36,168 bases of DNA from Ruminococcus sp. (GCA_004556705.1 SFGA01000016.1:1-36168), one strand, 5' to 3'; positions 25,556 to 34,220 are shown, counted from the first letter of the stretch. The notes: generated by a model not told the origin, from the letters alone. Program-made: numbers and translations.

Positions 25556-26758
25556 TTATGAGCCGATAGAAGTAGACGCTGTAAATATAGGTAAGTACAA
25601 CGAAATAAGCATTGCACCGACAAGACCGCCTATACCGATAAGTGCGATAGGCTCGATAATCGAACCGAGGTTTCTTGATGTCGTTTCAACATCCTCCTCG
25701 TAGAATTCGGCAACTTTGTCAAGAAGCTCCGGCAATGTACCTGCTTCCTCGCCGATTGCAATCATACCCGTAACCATAGGCGGAAACAATCCACTCTTAT
25801 CAAGAGAATCCGAAATGGATTTACCCTCTTCAATGTCGGAAATAGCGTCATTAACCGCATCCCTTATAAGATCGCTGCCCGATGTGGGACCTGCGCTCTG
25901 CAAAGCCTCAACAGCGGTAACACCGCCCGCAAGAAGCGTGGCAAGAGTTCGGCAAAAACGAGCTATAACCATTTTGGTAATAAAGTCGCCGAGCAACGGC
26001 ATGTGTAATTTGTTCTTTTCCCAAAAAGTGTGTGCAAACTTGCTCTTTATGATAAATCTTAATGCGACAATTATGACAGCCGCAACCAAAATCCATAAAT
26101 ACCATTGTGTTCTCAAGCTGTTCGAGGCATTGAATATAAACTGTGTAAGTCCGTTTAATTCTGTTCCCGACGGAATCATCTTCTGGAAAATCGGAACCAT
26201 GAATGCAAGCATCGCAATAAGAAGTATGATAGCAAAAATACCGATATTCTTAGGATACGATACCGCTGATTTGATATTATCCTTCAACGCCTTGTTTTTC
26301 TGCAGCTGGTTTGCAAGGCTGATAAGCGATTGTTCAAGAATACCGCCGACCTCGCCCGTGGCAATCATTGCAACGAAAAGGTCGTCGAAAATTTTAGGAT
26401 ACATAGCAAATGCGTCCGAAAGAGGCATACCGCTTTCAACATTTTCGGAAATATCTACAATAGCTGCCGAAAGAGTCGGGTTGGTTGTCTGTTTTGCAAG
26501 CGTTGCCAACGCTCTTGTAACAGGAACACCTGCCGAAATCATAGCTGCCATCTGTCTTGCGAAAACAGCGACGTCCTGTATAGAAACCTTTTTACCGCCC
26601 GACTTTTTTTTCTCATTGATAACTTTTTCTTTGATGTCGGTAACGATAATTCCGGCTTCACGGAGCTTATCCATAGCTGCAGAGGAATTATCCGCAACAA
26701 CCTCGCCGTGGACGTTCTGTCCTTGGCGGTTCATACCGTCGTAAGTAAAGGATGCCAA
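25556..26758 (-). CDS. pilC: PilC/GspF platform protein
   Basis: A 400-residue inner-membrane platform with two T2SSF domains (about 65-190 and 270-390) and three membrane helices (about 168-190, 218-240, 372-395). Family motifs are FARQMAAMISAGVPVTRAL, AMYPKIFDDLFVAMIATGE, FCRTLATLLAGGVTAVEAL, and FPPMVTGMIAIGEEAGTLPELL. The start is a TTG with AGGGGG 8 nt upstream; an ATG at 26763 is out of frame. PilC is turned by PilB and PilT during extension and retraction. It follows pilT by 20 nt. Confidence 0.95.
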   Translation of the reverse strand: MASFTYDGMNRQGQNVHGEVVADNSSAAMDKLREAGIIVTDIKEKVINEKKKSGGKKVSIQDVAVFARQMAAMISAGVPVTRALATLAKQTTNPTLSAAIVDISENVESGMPLSDAFAMYPKIFDDLFVAMIATGEVGGILEQSLISLANQLQKNKALKDNIKSAVSYPKNIGIFAIILLIAMLAFMVPIFQKMIPSGTELNGLTQFIFNASNSLRTQWYLWILVAAVIIVALRFIIKSKFAHTFWEKNKLHMPLLGDFITKMVIARFCRTLATLLAGGVTAVEALQSAGPTSGSDLIRDAVNDAISDIEEGKSISDSLDKSGLFPPMVTGMIAIGEEAGTLPELLDKVAEFYEEDVETTSRNLGSIIEPIALIGIGGLVGAMLISLYLPIFTASTSIGS

Positions 26759-26778
26759 AGCATTTGCCCCCTTTTATA

Positions 26779-27879
26779 TTAGTAACCCGATGTCATAAGA
26801 AGTCGTCTGACCTCTTTTTCATCAACGCAAAATTCAATTACAGATTCCTTTGAAATTTTCTGCTCTTTATAAAGTCTTAAAAGAGCTTGGTCCATAGTCT
26901 GCATTCCCTGCATCTGTCCTGTCTGCATAGCCGCATAGAGCTGATGCTCCTTTTCCTCACGGATAAGGTTTTTAACGGAGGGCGTATCGACCATATACTC
27001 AACCGCAACGCATCTTCCCTTGCCGTTAATGGTGGGAATAAGCTGCTGCGAAATAACAGCTTTCAAGGAGTTCGCAAGCTGCTGTCTTATCTGTCCCTTT
27101 TGTCCCTCGGGGAAGGAGTCGATAATACGGGAAATCGTCATAGGTGCGGTCTGCGTATGGAGAGTCGACAAAACAAGATGTCCCGTTTCAGCCGCAGTAA
27201 CCGCAATCGAAATACTCTCAGGGTCACGCATCTCGCCGATCATAATCGTATCGGGGTCGTGTCTCAAAACAGTTTTAAGCGCATTGGCAAAGCTGTGAGT
27301 ATCGTTTCCTATCTCTCTCTGACGTACAGTTGATTTTATATGAGTATGCAAAAACTCGATAGGGTCCTCAACCGTAACTATGTTTGTTTCATATCTTTCA
27401 TTTATGTACTTAATCATAGCGGCAAGAGTTGTCGATTTACCGCTGCCTGTAGGTCCTGTAACAAGTACAAGTCCTCTCGGAAGATTGCAAAGTCTTTTAA
27501 TATCTGATGGAAGTCCGAGGTTTTCAAGTTCAGGAACTTCAAACGGAATAGCTCTGAATACCGCCGCAAGCGTGCCTCTTTGGATGATGACGTTTCCTCT
27601 GAAACGAGCAACTCCGGGTACTGCTACCGCAAGGTCCAATTCCCAATCCTCTTCAAGCTTTGTTTTCTGCAACGGCGACATTATATTGAGAAGCATTTTC
27701 TCAATATCTTCCGGTGCGAGCTTCGGGAAATCGGTCTGACGCTTAAGGTCTCCGTTTATTCTGACGCACGGCTCAATTCCCGCTACCAAGTGCAAGTCGG
27801 AGCCTCCAACCTCCGCCGTATGTCTTAAAAGGTCCTCTATCACGAACGGATAAGAGCTTTCTTTGCCTGTAAAAACCAC
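26779..27879 (-). CDS. pilT: Retraction ATPase PilT
   Basis: A 366-residue hexameric ATPase of the PilT family. Motifs: DLHLVAGIEPCVRINGDL at the N-terminus, Walker A GPTGSGKSTTLAAMIKY, Asp box TVEDPIEFLH, Walker B DPDTIMIGEMRDPES, His box HLVLSTLHTQTA, and the C-terminal region MVDTPSVKNLIREEK that resembles the AIRNLIREGK motif needed for retraction. The start is GTG 27879, chosen because AGGAG lies 9 nt upstream; the TTG at 27888 touches that site directly. Its presence predicts retractile pili and twitching or DNA uptake. Confidence 0.95.
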   Translation of the reverse strand: MVFTGKESSYPFVIEDLLRHTAEVGGSDLHLVAGIEPCVRINGDLKRQTDFPKLAPEDIEKMLLNIMSPLQKTKLEEDWELDLAVAVPGVARFRGNVIIQRGTLAAVFRAIPFEVPELENLGLPSDIKRLCNLPRGLVLVTGPTGSGKSTTLAAMIKYINERYETNIVTVEDPIEFLHTHIKSTVRQREIGNDTHSFANALKTVLRHDPDTIMIGEMRDPESISIAVTAAETGHLVLSTLHTQTAPMTISRIIDSFPEGQKGQIRQQLANSLKAVISQQLIPTINGKGRCVAVEYMVDTPSVKNLIREEKEHQLYAAMQTGQMQGMQTMDQALLRLYKEQKISKESVIEFCVDEKEVRRLLMTSGY

Positions 27880-27927
27880 TGAATACAACTCCTAAACTTT
27901 GAACATTTAACTAAAAATATGCGTATA

Positions 27928-27958
27928 GGGTGCAAGAAAAAGTATTATTCCTGCACCC
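27928..27958 (-). terminator. Hairpin between the LysM/secretin-N gene and pilT (possible attenuator)
   Basis: GGGTGCA pairs with TGCACCC (7 bp), extended inside by GAA/TTC past one mismatch. The T content downstream on the minus strand is modest (TATTTTTAG after about 15 nt). It may lower pilT and downstream expression relative to the first two genes, or act as an RNA processing site. Confidence 0.35.
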
Positions 27959-27969
27959 AATTTTAACAA

Positions 27970-29700
27970 TTAAGCTGCCGAATCCAGCTCTGTAAGCAAA
28001 CCCTTAATGTAATCTGCCATTTCGGGTGTAGCCTTAACGTAAGTGGTACATGCAGAACCGCTTCCCGTCTTGGAATCAGCTGTTACAAATGTAAATTGAT
28101 CCATTGTCGGAATTTCAGGATGAACGCTCATCAATCCGGCAATTCTGTTTCTCGCAACTGCTTCGTTGGCAGTAACTTCAACTGCTCTATTCAAAACTTC
28201 CTCGGTGCTTGCCATATCCATAGCATCAAGCAAGCTCTTAACCTGCTCCTGCTTTGCGTAATCGCAATAAACAATGAGAGCCTTTGAAATTGTGGGATAC
28301 GCATTAGTCTTGAAGGTAACATTTTCAAGATTTATATTTGCAAGTCTGTCAAGCATCTCTTGAGCCGTGCAATTCTGAAGATCATATACAAAGAATGTGT
28401 TTTCAAGCTTCATGCTGTCAGCATAGCTTTCGGTATCAAATTCCTTGATTTTGCTCTCCGCCTTATTAACTTCCGACTCTGTGCCCATAAGCCAAAGCTT
28501 CTTGGTCATCTTTTCAGGTCCGTAAACGGTAACTTCGTAGGGGAAGCTGTCTATAATGCCGACAGCCATAGTTCTGTCAATATACTCAAGCTCGACTTCA
28601 CGAAGTATTTTTGTTTCCGCAGTGCCTGTCGAAGTGCCCGGAGTTCCTGTTGAAGTGCCCGGAGTTGCCGGCTCGCCTGTTCCGCTTGAGGGAGTGGTGG
28701 ACGGCTCTACAACCTGATCGCTCTTTGAAGCGCTGAGGTTAGCGCCTGTAAGAGGTTTATCGATAACTGCCTTTATTGTCTTAATGTCTGCAAGAGCACT
28801 ACCCGTAACAAATGTATAGAGGGTATAAGGTCTTGATGCTACTACAATTCCGGGGTCAAGTCCGAGACTTGAGAGAAGCGAACTGAACTCCTCGGCTGTA
28901 ATGTGTTCAAGGTTGATTTCCTTGAAATTAGCCGCAACAAGAGCCGCACCTGCGTTGATGTTACTGCTTACGTCAATAAGCTTTATAAGCTCTTGAATTT
29001 TAGCAAGCTCCTTAGGACTTGCGCTGACAAATACTGTGCCGTCGTCAGCCTCTGTCGAAACATACTGAACGTTTGACAAGCCGAGTGCGCTTGCCTGCGT
29101 CTGAAGAACGCCGACTGTTATGTATTTAAGGGTAAACTTGGTCATTACAACCTTATCAACAAATTTTTCGTTAAGCTCTGCAGTAGTGCCTACCATCAAG
29201 GTGTTGCCGTCTTTAAGGTAAGAAAGACCCGCAAGCCTTGTAACATAGTCAATAGCCTTGAGCGCTGACATCTGTTCAAGATTAACGGTAAGCGTTGTGG
29301 TTGCGTCACCGACAAAAATGATAGTATAGCCCGCATTTCTTGCTATTGCCGAAAGCGCATCCTTAACATTTGCATCAACAAGATTAAGAGAAAGTCTTGA
29401 TGACGACCATGTGGAAGCAGAGGATTCCTCGGTAAGCGGTATTTTAATTACCTTTCCCGAAATAATCCTGTCAGCGTCAGAAAGATTGTTAGCGGTCATA
29501 ATGTCGCTGACTGTAACGCCGTGAGTTTTAGCTATTCTTGTCAAGGTGTCCCCCGACTTGATTACATAATATTGGTAATCGCCTGTATTCTTCTTGCTTG
29601 AACCCATTACCGTCATAGGTAACACGGCATTGACAAGCAATACGATTGCCAAAATCGCAACCAAAACAGCTTTCAATTTTTTTGTTGAACTGTTGTACAT
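27970..29700 (-). CDS. LysM protein with repeated secretin N-domains and no secretin barrel (PilQ-like)
   Basis: A 576-residue protein with an N-terminal signal/anchor (about 10-33), a LysM domain at 43-88 (YYVIKSGDTLTRIAKTHGV ... IKIP) and an N0/STN-like domain at about 103-171 (LNLVDANVKDALSAIARNAG). It then has about five N1-type modules near 185-243, 258-315, 366-422, 432-495 and 505-573, each ending in the pattern hydrophobic strand, x-T/S-P/E-x2-L/V-x2-I-x2-L-I-x2-L/I-D. A Gly/Thr/Pro linker (320-363) with a short tandem repeat splits the modules. PilQ has such N-domains before its outer-membrane secretin barrel, but here the protein stops without the barrel. LysM binds peptidoglycan, so it may be a wall-anchored pilus guide. 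GGGGGA precedes the ATG. Confidence 0.85.
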   Translation of the reverse strand: MYNSSTKKLKAVLVAILAIVLLVNAVLPMTVMGSSKKNTGDYQYYVIKSGDTLTRIAKTHGVTVSDIMTANNLSDADRIISGKVIKIPLTEESSASTWSSSRLSLNLVDANVKDALSAIARNAGYTIIFVGDATTTLTVNLEQMSALKAIDYVTRLAGLSYLKDGNTLMVGTTAELNEKFVDKVVMTKFTLKYITVGVLQTQASALGLSNVQYVSTEADDGTVFVSASPKELAKIQELIKLIDVSSNINAGAALVAANFKEINLEHITAEEFSSLLSSLGLDPGIVVASRPYTLYTFVTGSALADIKTIKAVIDKPLTGANLSASKSDQVVEPSTTPSSGTGEPATPGTSTGTPGTSTGTAETKILREVELEYIDRTMAVGIIDSFPYEVTVYGPEKMTKKLWLMGTESEVNKAESKIKEFDTESYADSMKLENTFFVYDLQNCTAQEMLDRLANINLENVTFKTNAYPTISKALIVYCDYAKQEQVKSLLDAMDMASTEEVLNRAVEVTANEAVARNRIAGLMSVHPEIPTMDQFTFVTADSKTGSGSACTTYVKATPEMADYIKGLLTELDSAA

Positions 29701-29754
29701 TGTGTGTTCCCCCTAAGAAACTCTATTATTTATAAAAGATGTTATTTTGCCGAA

Positions 29755-30270
29755 TTATTTCATTTCAACGGTTCTCTTCTTTTCGCCGAGCGAGAAAGTA
29801 ACCGAACTGTCTGTTATGGATTCAACGAGCCACTCTGAACCGGGTACGTAATCTCCGACTTGAAGCACATACGAACGAAGCTTCGTTTCCACGATTACTG
29901 TTCTGTAACCGTCAGAGTTATACACCATACCTTTTATCTTTGCGTTTGCAATAACGTCCTCGGAAAACGGGTCTACACCCTCCGCAACGGTTTCGCCCTC
30001 GCTTCTTTCAATCATCGGAAGAACGTCAACCGACTGCGCCGGATTGGTAACGGTTTCGTCGAGCCCTGAGTCCGTTTTGATGCCCGAGATAATTATCAAC
30101 GCCGCAACCACAGCCGCAATAACGATAAATACAAGCGGCAAAATAATTTTCATTTTAGGATTTTTCTCAAAGAACGCATTAAACGCATTCTTTTTCCTCG
30201 CATTCTTTTTACCGCCCTTGCCTGATTTAAGTTTGGCTATGACATCCTTGATGTCCATATTCATATCCAT
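29755..30270 (-). CDS. PilP/GspC-like membrane protein
   Basis: A 171-residue protein: cytoplasmic N-terminus rich in Lys (about 1-40), one membrane helix (about 43-63, ILPLVFIVIAAVVAALIII), a flexible acidic linker and a C-terminal domain (about 95-171). The C-terminal pattern VDPFSEDVIANAKIKGMVY, RTVIVETKLRSYVLQVGDYV and ESITDSSVTFSLGEKKRTVEM follows the homology region of PilP and GspC, which contacts the N-domains of the secretin. In diderm PilP the membrane end is a lipoprotein; here it is a helix, as in GspC. The start is ATG 30270 after GGAGGG at 6 nt. It is the first gene of the pil operon. Confidence 0.72.
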   Translation of the reverse strand: MDMNMDIKDVIAKLKSGKGGKKNARKKNAFNAFFEKNPKMKIILPLVFIVIAAVVAALIIISGIKTDSGLDETVTNPAQSVDVLPMIERSEGETVAEGVDPFSEDVIANAKIKGMVYNSDGYRTVIVETKLRSYVLQVGDYVPGSEWLVESITDSSVTFSLGEKKRTVEMK

Positions 30271-30379
30271 AAAGCACCCTCCGATACGTTGCACTTTTAA
30301 GTCGAATTTTAGTAAAATCCATGTTTGCCCCCATCGTTTCATTGTAAAATGGGCGCAATAATACACATATTTACAGTAT

Positions 30380-30408
30380 ATTGTACAACTAAATACGCTT
30401 TTCGTCAA
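30380..30408 (-). promoter_or_regulatory. Sigma-A-type promoter of the pil operon
   Basis: On the minus strand: TTGACG (30403-30408), 17-nt spacer, TACAAT (30380-30385). The leader to the first start codon is about 100 nt. No further promoter or clear terminator is seen until the pilin genes, so pilP to pilW may be one transcript of about 15 kb. Confidence 0.75.
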
Positions 30409-30482
30409 TAAATATATAAATTTTTTTGCAAAATTCATATATTTTTTTGTACAACTTTATACAAAATGCTATACACAGAAAA

Positions 30483-30514
30483 AAGCACAAGATAACATAC
30501 TATATCTTGCGCTT
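30483..30514 (-). terminator. Intrinsic terminator of the BY-kinase gene
   Basis: A 12-bp stem (30483-30494 with 30503-30514, one G-U pair), 8-nt loop, and a T-run on the minus strand (30484-30479). It lies upstream of the pil operon promoter and separates the two units. Confidence 0.88.
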
Positions 30515-30532
30515 TCATCTTCATATTAAATT

Positions 30533-32014
30533 TTACCTTGATTGCTTATCGTTATGTTTTGAATTAGCAGAACTGCCGCCGTAGCTATATCCGTATCCGT
30601 AATCATAACCGCTCTTTTTTCCGTAGAAGGACGGTTTACCGAAACTTCTTTCCGCATTGTTATAAATGCAACCGAGTATTTCTATTCCCGAGTTCTCAAT
30701 ATTATCTATTGCTCTCTTAATCTTCCTTGCCGGAGCGCAATCCTGCTTAACGACAATAACGCTTGTATCGGCATAGCCTGCAACAATTGCGGCATCTGCA
30801 AGAATTCCGCACGGCGCTGTATCAATAATGACAAAGTCAAATTCTTTCTTTGCGGATTCAATAATTTCTTCCATTTTAGGTGAAGAAAGAATTTCTGAAG
30901 AGTTATCGACAGCTTTGCCCGAAACAAGAACGAACAACTGATATTTCTCGGAATACTTAATTGACTCCTTGAGTGTCTTATCGCCGGAAATTATACCGCA
31001 TATACCCTCGTCATCGGTAGCGGCGAAGCCCAAGGTCTTGGCAACTGCCGGTTTACGCAAATCGGCGTCGATAAGAAGAACCGACTTGCCGTTTTGTGCA
31101 AGCGAAAGTGCGATATTCGTGGCTGTTGTTGTCTTTCCTTCACTCTCGGTTGTACTTGAAACGACAATCGTTTTATATCCCTCCTTTGCAGAAGCGTATT
31201 CAATTTTTGTTCTGACAAGTTTGTATGCTTCAATAAAAGAGAAGCCTGTTTTCTTATCCGTGACAAGAACGCTCTGTTTAGAATCATTTTTAGATTTGGA
31301 ATTAACTTTATTGATACTGCCGAGCAACGCAACATTCAATTTTTCACTGACTTCATCGCTGCTCTTGATTGTATCTTTGATAATAACGGACAAAACAATG
31401 AAGAAGCAAGCAAGAAGTGCGCCAATTACAAATCCAAGAGTTGTATAAATAAGTGTGTCATTATTTATATTCGGATTTTCCGCAAGCAACGGAGGATCTA
31501 TAACCGCAAGTCTTGTGTTGGGAAAAGCTTTTTCGATTGCATCCGGATAATTCTCTACATAAGCTTTAGCTATTCCATAAGAAACCTTTGGGTCGGTTGT
31601 CGTTACAGTAAGATAAATAATAGAGGTGTTCTCTACCGAATTTACAGATATAAATTTTTTGACCTGATCCGCCGTAACCTGATATCCGCAGGAATTAGCG
31701 ACATTTGTTGCAAGCTCAGTTGTTGTGAAAACATATTTGAAGCTCTCGGCAAGCGAAACCGAAGCGGTAATATCGGAAGCAGACTGACCTGCAACGGTGA
31801 TTGCCGAATCCCTGTTGCTCGCAATAAACATAATCTGAGAAGAATATTCGTCAACATAAGTAGCCTTTGCAACTATAAATCCCAAAAGAGCAATAACAAC
31901 AGCTGACAATAAAATCAACCACCATTTATTCAAAAGCTTTTTGAGATACATCAATAAGCTGTCGAGGCTCACTCCGTCCTCGTGTTCTTTTTTATCGTTT
32001 GAACTGTAACTCAT
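30533..32014 (-). CDS. Wzz-type chain-length regulator fused to BY-kinase
   Basis: A 493-residue protein. The Wzz-like part has membrane helices at about 31-50 and 188-212 with an extracellular domain between them. The cytoplasmic kinase has Walker A SSTTESEGKTTTATNIALS (about 286-304), Walker A' LLIDADLRKP (about 313-322), Walker B FVIIDTAPCG, and a C-terminal Tyr cluster (YGKKSGYDYGYGYSYGG, six Tyr) for autophosphorylation. Such kinases control polymerisation and export of exopolysaccharide or capsule. In Firmicutes the two parts are often separate proteins (CpsC/CpsD); here they are joined as in Proteobacteria. It has its own promoter and terminator, and no polymerase, flippase or phosphatase gene lies nearby. 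Confidence 0.9.
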   Translation of the reverse strand: MSYSSNDKKEHEDGVSLDSLLMYLKKLLNKWWLILLSAVVIALLGFIVAKATYVDEYSSQIMFIASNRDSAITVAGQSASDITASVSLAESFKYVFTTTELATNVANSCGYQVTADQVKKFISVNSVENTSIIYLTVTTTDPKVSYGIAKAYVENYPDAIEKAFPNTRLAVIDPPLLAENPNINNDTLIYTTLGFVIGALLACFFIVLSVIIKDTIKSSDEVSEKLNVALLGSINKVNSKSKNDSKQSVLVTDKKTGFSFIEAYKLVRTKIEYASAKEGYKTIVVSSTTESEGKTTTATNIALSLAQNGKSVLLIDADLRKPAVAKTLGFAATDDEGICGIISGDKTLKESIKYSEKYQLFVLVSGKAVDNSSEILSSPKMEEIIESAKKEFDFVIIDTAPCGILADAAIVAGYADTSVIVVKQDCAPARKIKRAIDNIENSGIEILGCIYNNAERSFGKPSFYGKKSGYDYGYGYSYGGSSANSKHNDKQSR

Positions 32015-32059
32015 ACGTTTCTCCCTTTATGAAAATTATCATTATAATCACACTCAATA

Positions 32060-32088
32060 ATTATAACAGAAATATTTTGATTATACAA
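32060..32088 (-). promoter_or_regulatory. Sigma-A-type promoter of the BY-kinase gene
   Basis: On the minus strand: TTGTAT (32083-32088), 17-nt spacer, TATAAT (32060-32065), then AAAGGGAG before the ATG at 32014. Confidence 0.65.
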
Positions 32089-32103
32089 CAATAAAAAACA
32101 AAT

Positions 32104-33774
32104 TCACCTTAATTTCTGCATACTGATTTTTTTATCCGCAATTCTAAGCTCGGTGTCGCAAATCTCAAACGCCGCAGCCTTATGCGAAATAATGACGCAG
32201 GTCTTGTTTTTAAGCTCTCGAATATTTGAAAGAACCTGCTTTTCCGTTTTCTCGTCGAGTGCGGACGTTGCCTCGTCAAGCAACAGTATCGGAGCATCGC
32301 TCAGCACCGCACGGGCGATCGCAAGCCTTTGTATTTGTCCCTCGGAAAGACCGTGCCCGTTTTCCAAAAGTACCGTGTCAAGTCCGTCGGGAAGCTCTTT
32401 TATAAACTTATCCGCACAGCTTATTTCCGCCGCACGCATAATTTCCGCCTCGCCTGCCGAACTGTTCACAAAATGGATATTATCTCTGATCGTACCGCTG
32501 AAAAGCATATTCCCCTGCGGAACATAGGCAAAAAGGCCTCGCATATACTTATCTATGCCGTATTCATTATCGCCGCATTTTATGTAAATCCTGCCGCTGT
32601 CGGGCGGAACGACGCCGACCAACAGCTTAAACAGCGTACTTTTTCCTATTCCCGATATACCTGAGATAACCGTAAAGTCGTTTTTCTTGATTGTAAAATC
32701 GGCGTTTTCGATTACCGAATCTCTGCCATAGCCGAAAGACACGTTATCAAAGCGAATTTCTTGCATTTCCGAATAAACTTTTTCGGTGTTGATGTTTTTA
32801 TCGTTAAGGCTCTTGCTTGCGCTCAAATTTTCAATCTCAATAATTCTCTCCGCAGAAGCAATCATTGAATAATACTGCGGAACAATGCCCGAAAGTGAGG
32901 TAAACGGAGCTTGAACCTGACTTATCAGCTGCATAATTGCCGTAAGCGTGCCGAACGACATACTGCCTGTGCAAAGTTTTACACCACTCCACACAAGTCC
33001 GAACAAATATCCCAACGAGAATGCTGCCGAAAAGCCTAAATTCGCAAAAATCGACCATCTGTTTTTCTTAATTTTGGCGTCAAGGTTGTTTTTTTGCAGC
33101 CTCTCTGCCCTTTCCATAATTTTTTTACCGACATTGAAAATTTTAATAACAAGCACGCTCTCAATCGACTCTTGCATAAAGGAGCGAACAGAGCCGTCGG
33201 TTTCCTGCACCGCCTTGTGGAGCTTTTTCATTGAGCCTCTGAATATTCTTGTAAATACAAACAGCACAAGTCCTGCAACCAAAAACAAAAGCGCAAACCA
33301 CTTGTCGAGCGCAAACAGCACCGCAAACGCACAAACAAGCCTTGTAAGCATCGAAGCAATCGCCGGCATTATCGTTGTAACCGCCTGACTCACAACAGCA
33401 GCGTCGCTTGTGAGCCTTGTCATAAGCTCGCCGGAATGATACTGACTGATTTTGAGGTAATCCTTTTTCAATATGCTTTCAAATAGCTTTGATTTGTATT
33501 TCATTTCAAGTCTGCCCGAAATACGCACCTCAAGAGCCTTTGACAGCAATTTCAGCGATATTTGAGCGACTATTACAAGCAATAAAATTATTGCATTGTG
33601 AATAAGTCCGTCCTTGTCGCCCTTTTGCGCCGAGTCTATAATAAGCTTTGCAAATACCGCCATTGAAACTCCGCACACGGAATAAAGAGCGTCGCAAATT
33701 ATAAGCGACACCATTTTCGGCAGCTCCGAGACGGAATTGCGTTTTATCCAATTCAATGCGGCGGTGTTTTTCAT
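32104..33774 (-). CDS. ABC transporter, fused membrane and ATPase domains (exporter type)
   Basis: A 556-residue ABCB-type half transporter: six membrane helices in about 20-300 and an ATPase domain with Walker A GISGIGKSTL (about 372), Q-loop YVPQGNMLFSGTI, signature LSEGQIQRLAIARA, Walker B ILLLDEATSALD and switch His IISHKA. There is no N-terminal C39 peptidase domain, so it is not by itself a leader-cleaving bacteriocin exporter. Its start overlaps the peptidase gene stop (ATGA-type), so it belongs to the four-gene unit with the peptidase, PqqD and HPrK-like proteins and probably exports their product. Confidence 0.92.
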   Translation of the reverse strand: MKNTAALNWIKRNSVSELPKMVSLIICDALYSVCGVSMAVFAKLIIDSAQKGDKDGLIHNAIILLLVIVAQISLKLLSKALEVRISGRLEMKYKSKLFESILKKDYLKISQYHSGELMTRLTSDAAVVSQAVTTIMPAIASMLTRLVCAFAVLFALDKWFALLFLVAGLVLFVFTRIFRGSMKKLHKAVQETDGSVRSFMQESIESVLVIKIFNVGKKIMERAERLQKNNLDAKIKKNRWSIFANLGFSAAFSLGYLFGLVWSGVKLCTGSMSFGTLTAIMQLISQVQAPFTSLSGIVPQYYSMIASAERIIEIENLSASKSLNDKNINTEKVYSEMQEIRFDNVSFGYGRDSVIENADFTIKKNDFTVISGISGIGKSTLFKLLVGVVPPDSGRIYIKCGDNEYGIDKYMRGLFAYVPQGNMLFSGTIRDNIHFVNSSAGEAEIMRAAEISCADKFIKELPDGLDTVLLENGHGLSEGQIQRLAIARAVLSDAPILLLDEATSALDEKTEKQVLSNIRELKNKTCVIISHKAAAFEICDTELRIADKKISMQKLR

Positions 33775-34217
33775 TTTTTTAATTTTCCTCTGATTTTAAC
33801 AATGTATTTTCTGATAGGGAAAAGCATACTCCAAAAACGGCAATACGCTTTGTATTTTTTACTGTTAACCGAAATTTCTTTTCCGTTTCTCTTTATTGTG
33901 CGAACAAGCCCGATAATCATACCGTCGGTTATGCCGTTTTCCTTAACCCATTGATTATCTCCGCACATTGTGTACGAATCATCCGACACACCCACGACTC
34001 TGTGAAGCACAAATGCGCCGTCGGGACGTCTGTAAAGCGGCAAATCATATTTTTGGAGCTTCCTGTCGCATTTTTCCAAAATCACCGTATCTCTGCCTTG
34101 AACAAGCAGCGGCAGCATACTTGTACCCGTTATCGGCATTTCAACCGTTCCGCCCTGCGACAGCTTATCCTCGATTATCGGCATAATCTGTGCTAGGTGT
34201 ATTTTTTTCTTTTCCAC
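33771..34217 (-). CDS. S26/S24-type peptidase with Ser-His dyad (SipW-like)
   Basis: A 148-residue protein with signal-peptidase boxes: GTSMLPLLVQGRD (catalytic Ser33), a strand, AFVLHRVVGV (His72 at the place of the usual Lys) and CGDNQWVKENGI. The Ser-His arrangement is that of ER-type signal peptidases such as SipW rather than the Ser-Lys type. There is no N-terminal membrane helix; a basic, partly hydrophobic tail (about 120-148) may bind the membrane. The start is GTG 34217 with GAGG 8 nt upstream, four bases after the PqqD stop. Its likely role is removal of a leader from an exported peptide or protein, by context. Confidence 0.78.
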   Translation of the reverse strand: MEKKKIHLAQIMPIIEDKLSQGGTVEMPITGTSMLPLLVQGRDTVILEKCDRKLQKYDLPLYRRPDGAFVLHRVVGVSDDSYTMCGDNQWVKENGITDGMIIGLVRTIKRNGKEISVNSKKYKAYCRFWSMLFPIRKYIVKIRGKLKK

Positions 34218-34220
34218 GGC

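Noticed and set aside
25716..26744. 342-codon open frame on the plus strand
   Set aside because: It lies fully antisense to pilC, which has all family motifs and an operon position. The frame has no ribosome site and no recognisable domain; it is a by-product of codon use.
15301..30270. Type II secretion or competence (com) pseudopilus instead of T4P
   Set aside because: PilT, PilM-N-O and two short pilins with strong promoters point to T4P; comGA-GG order, comEA/EC and a secreted-protein locus are missing.
30271..30380. c-di-GMP (GEMM) riboswitch in the pil operon leader
   Set aside because: GGCAAAC occurs by chance, but the conserved GACGCAAAGCC core and the second stem are absent, and the leader of about 100 nt shows no full fold. 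The pilin leaders were checked with the same result.
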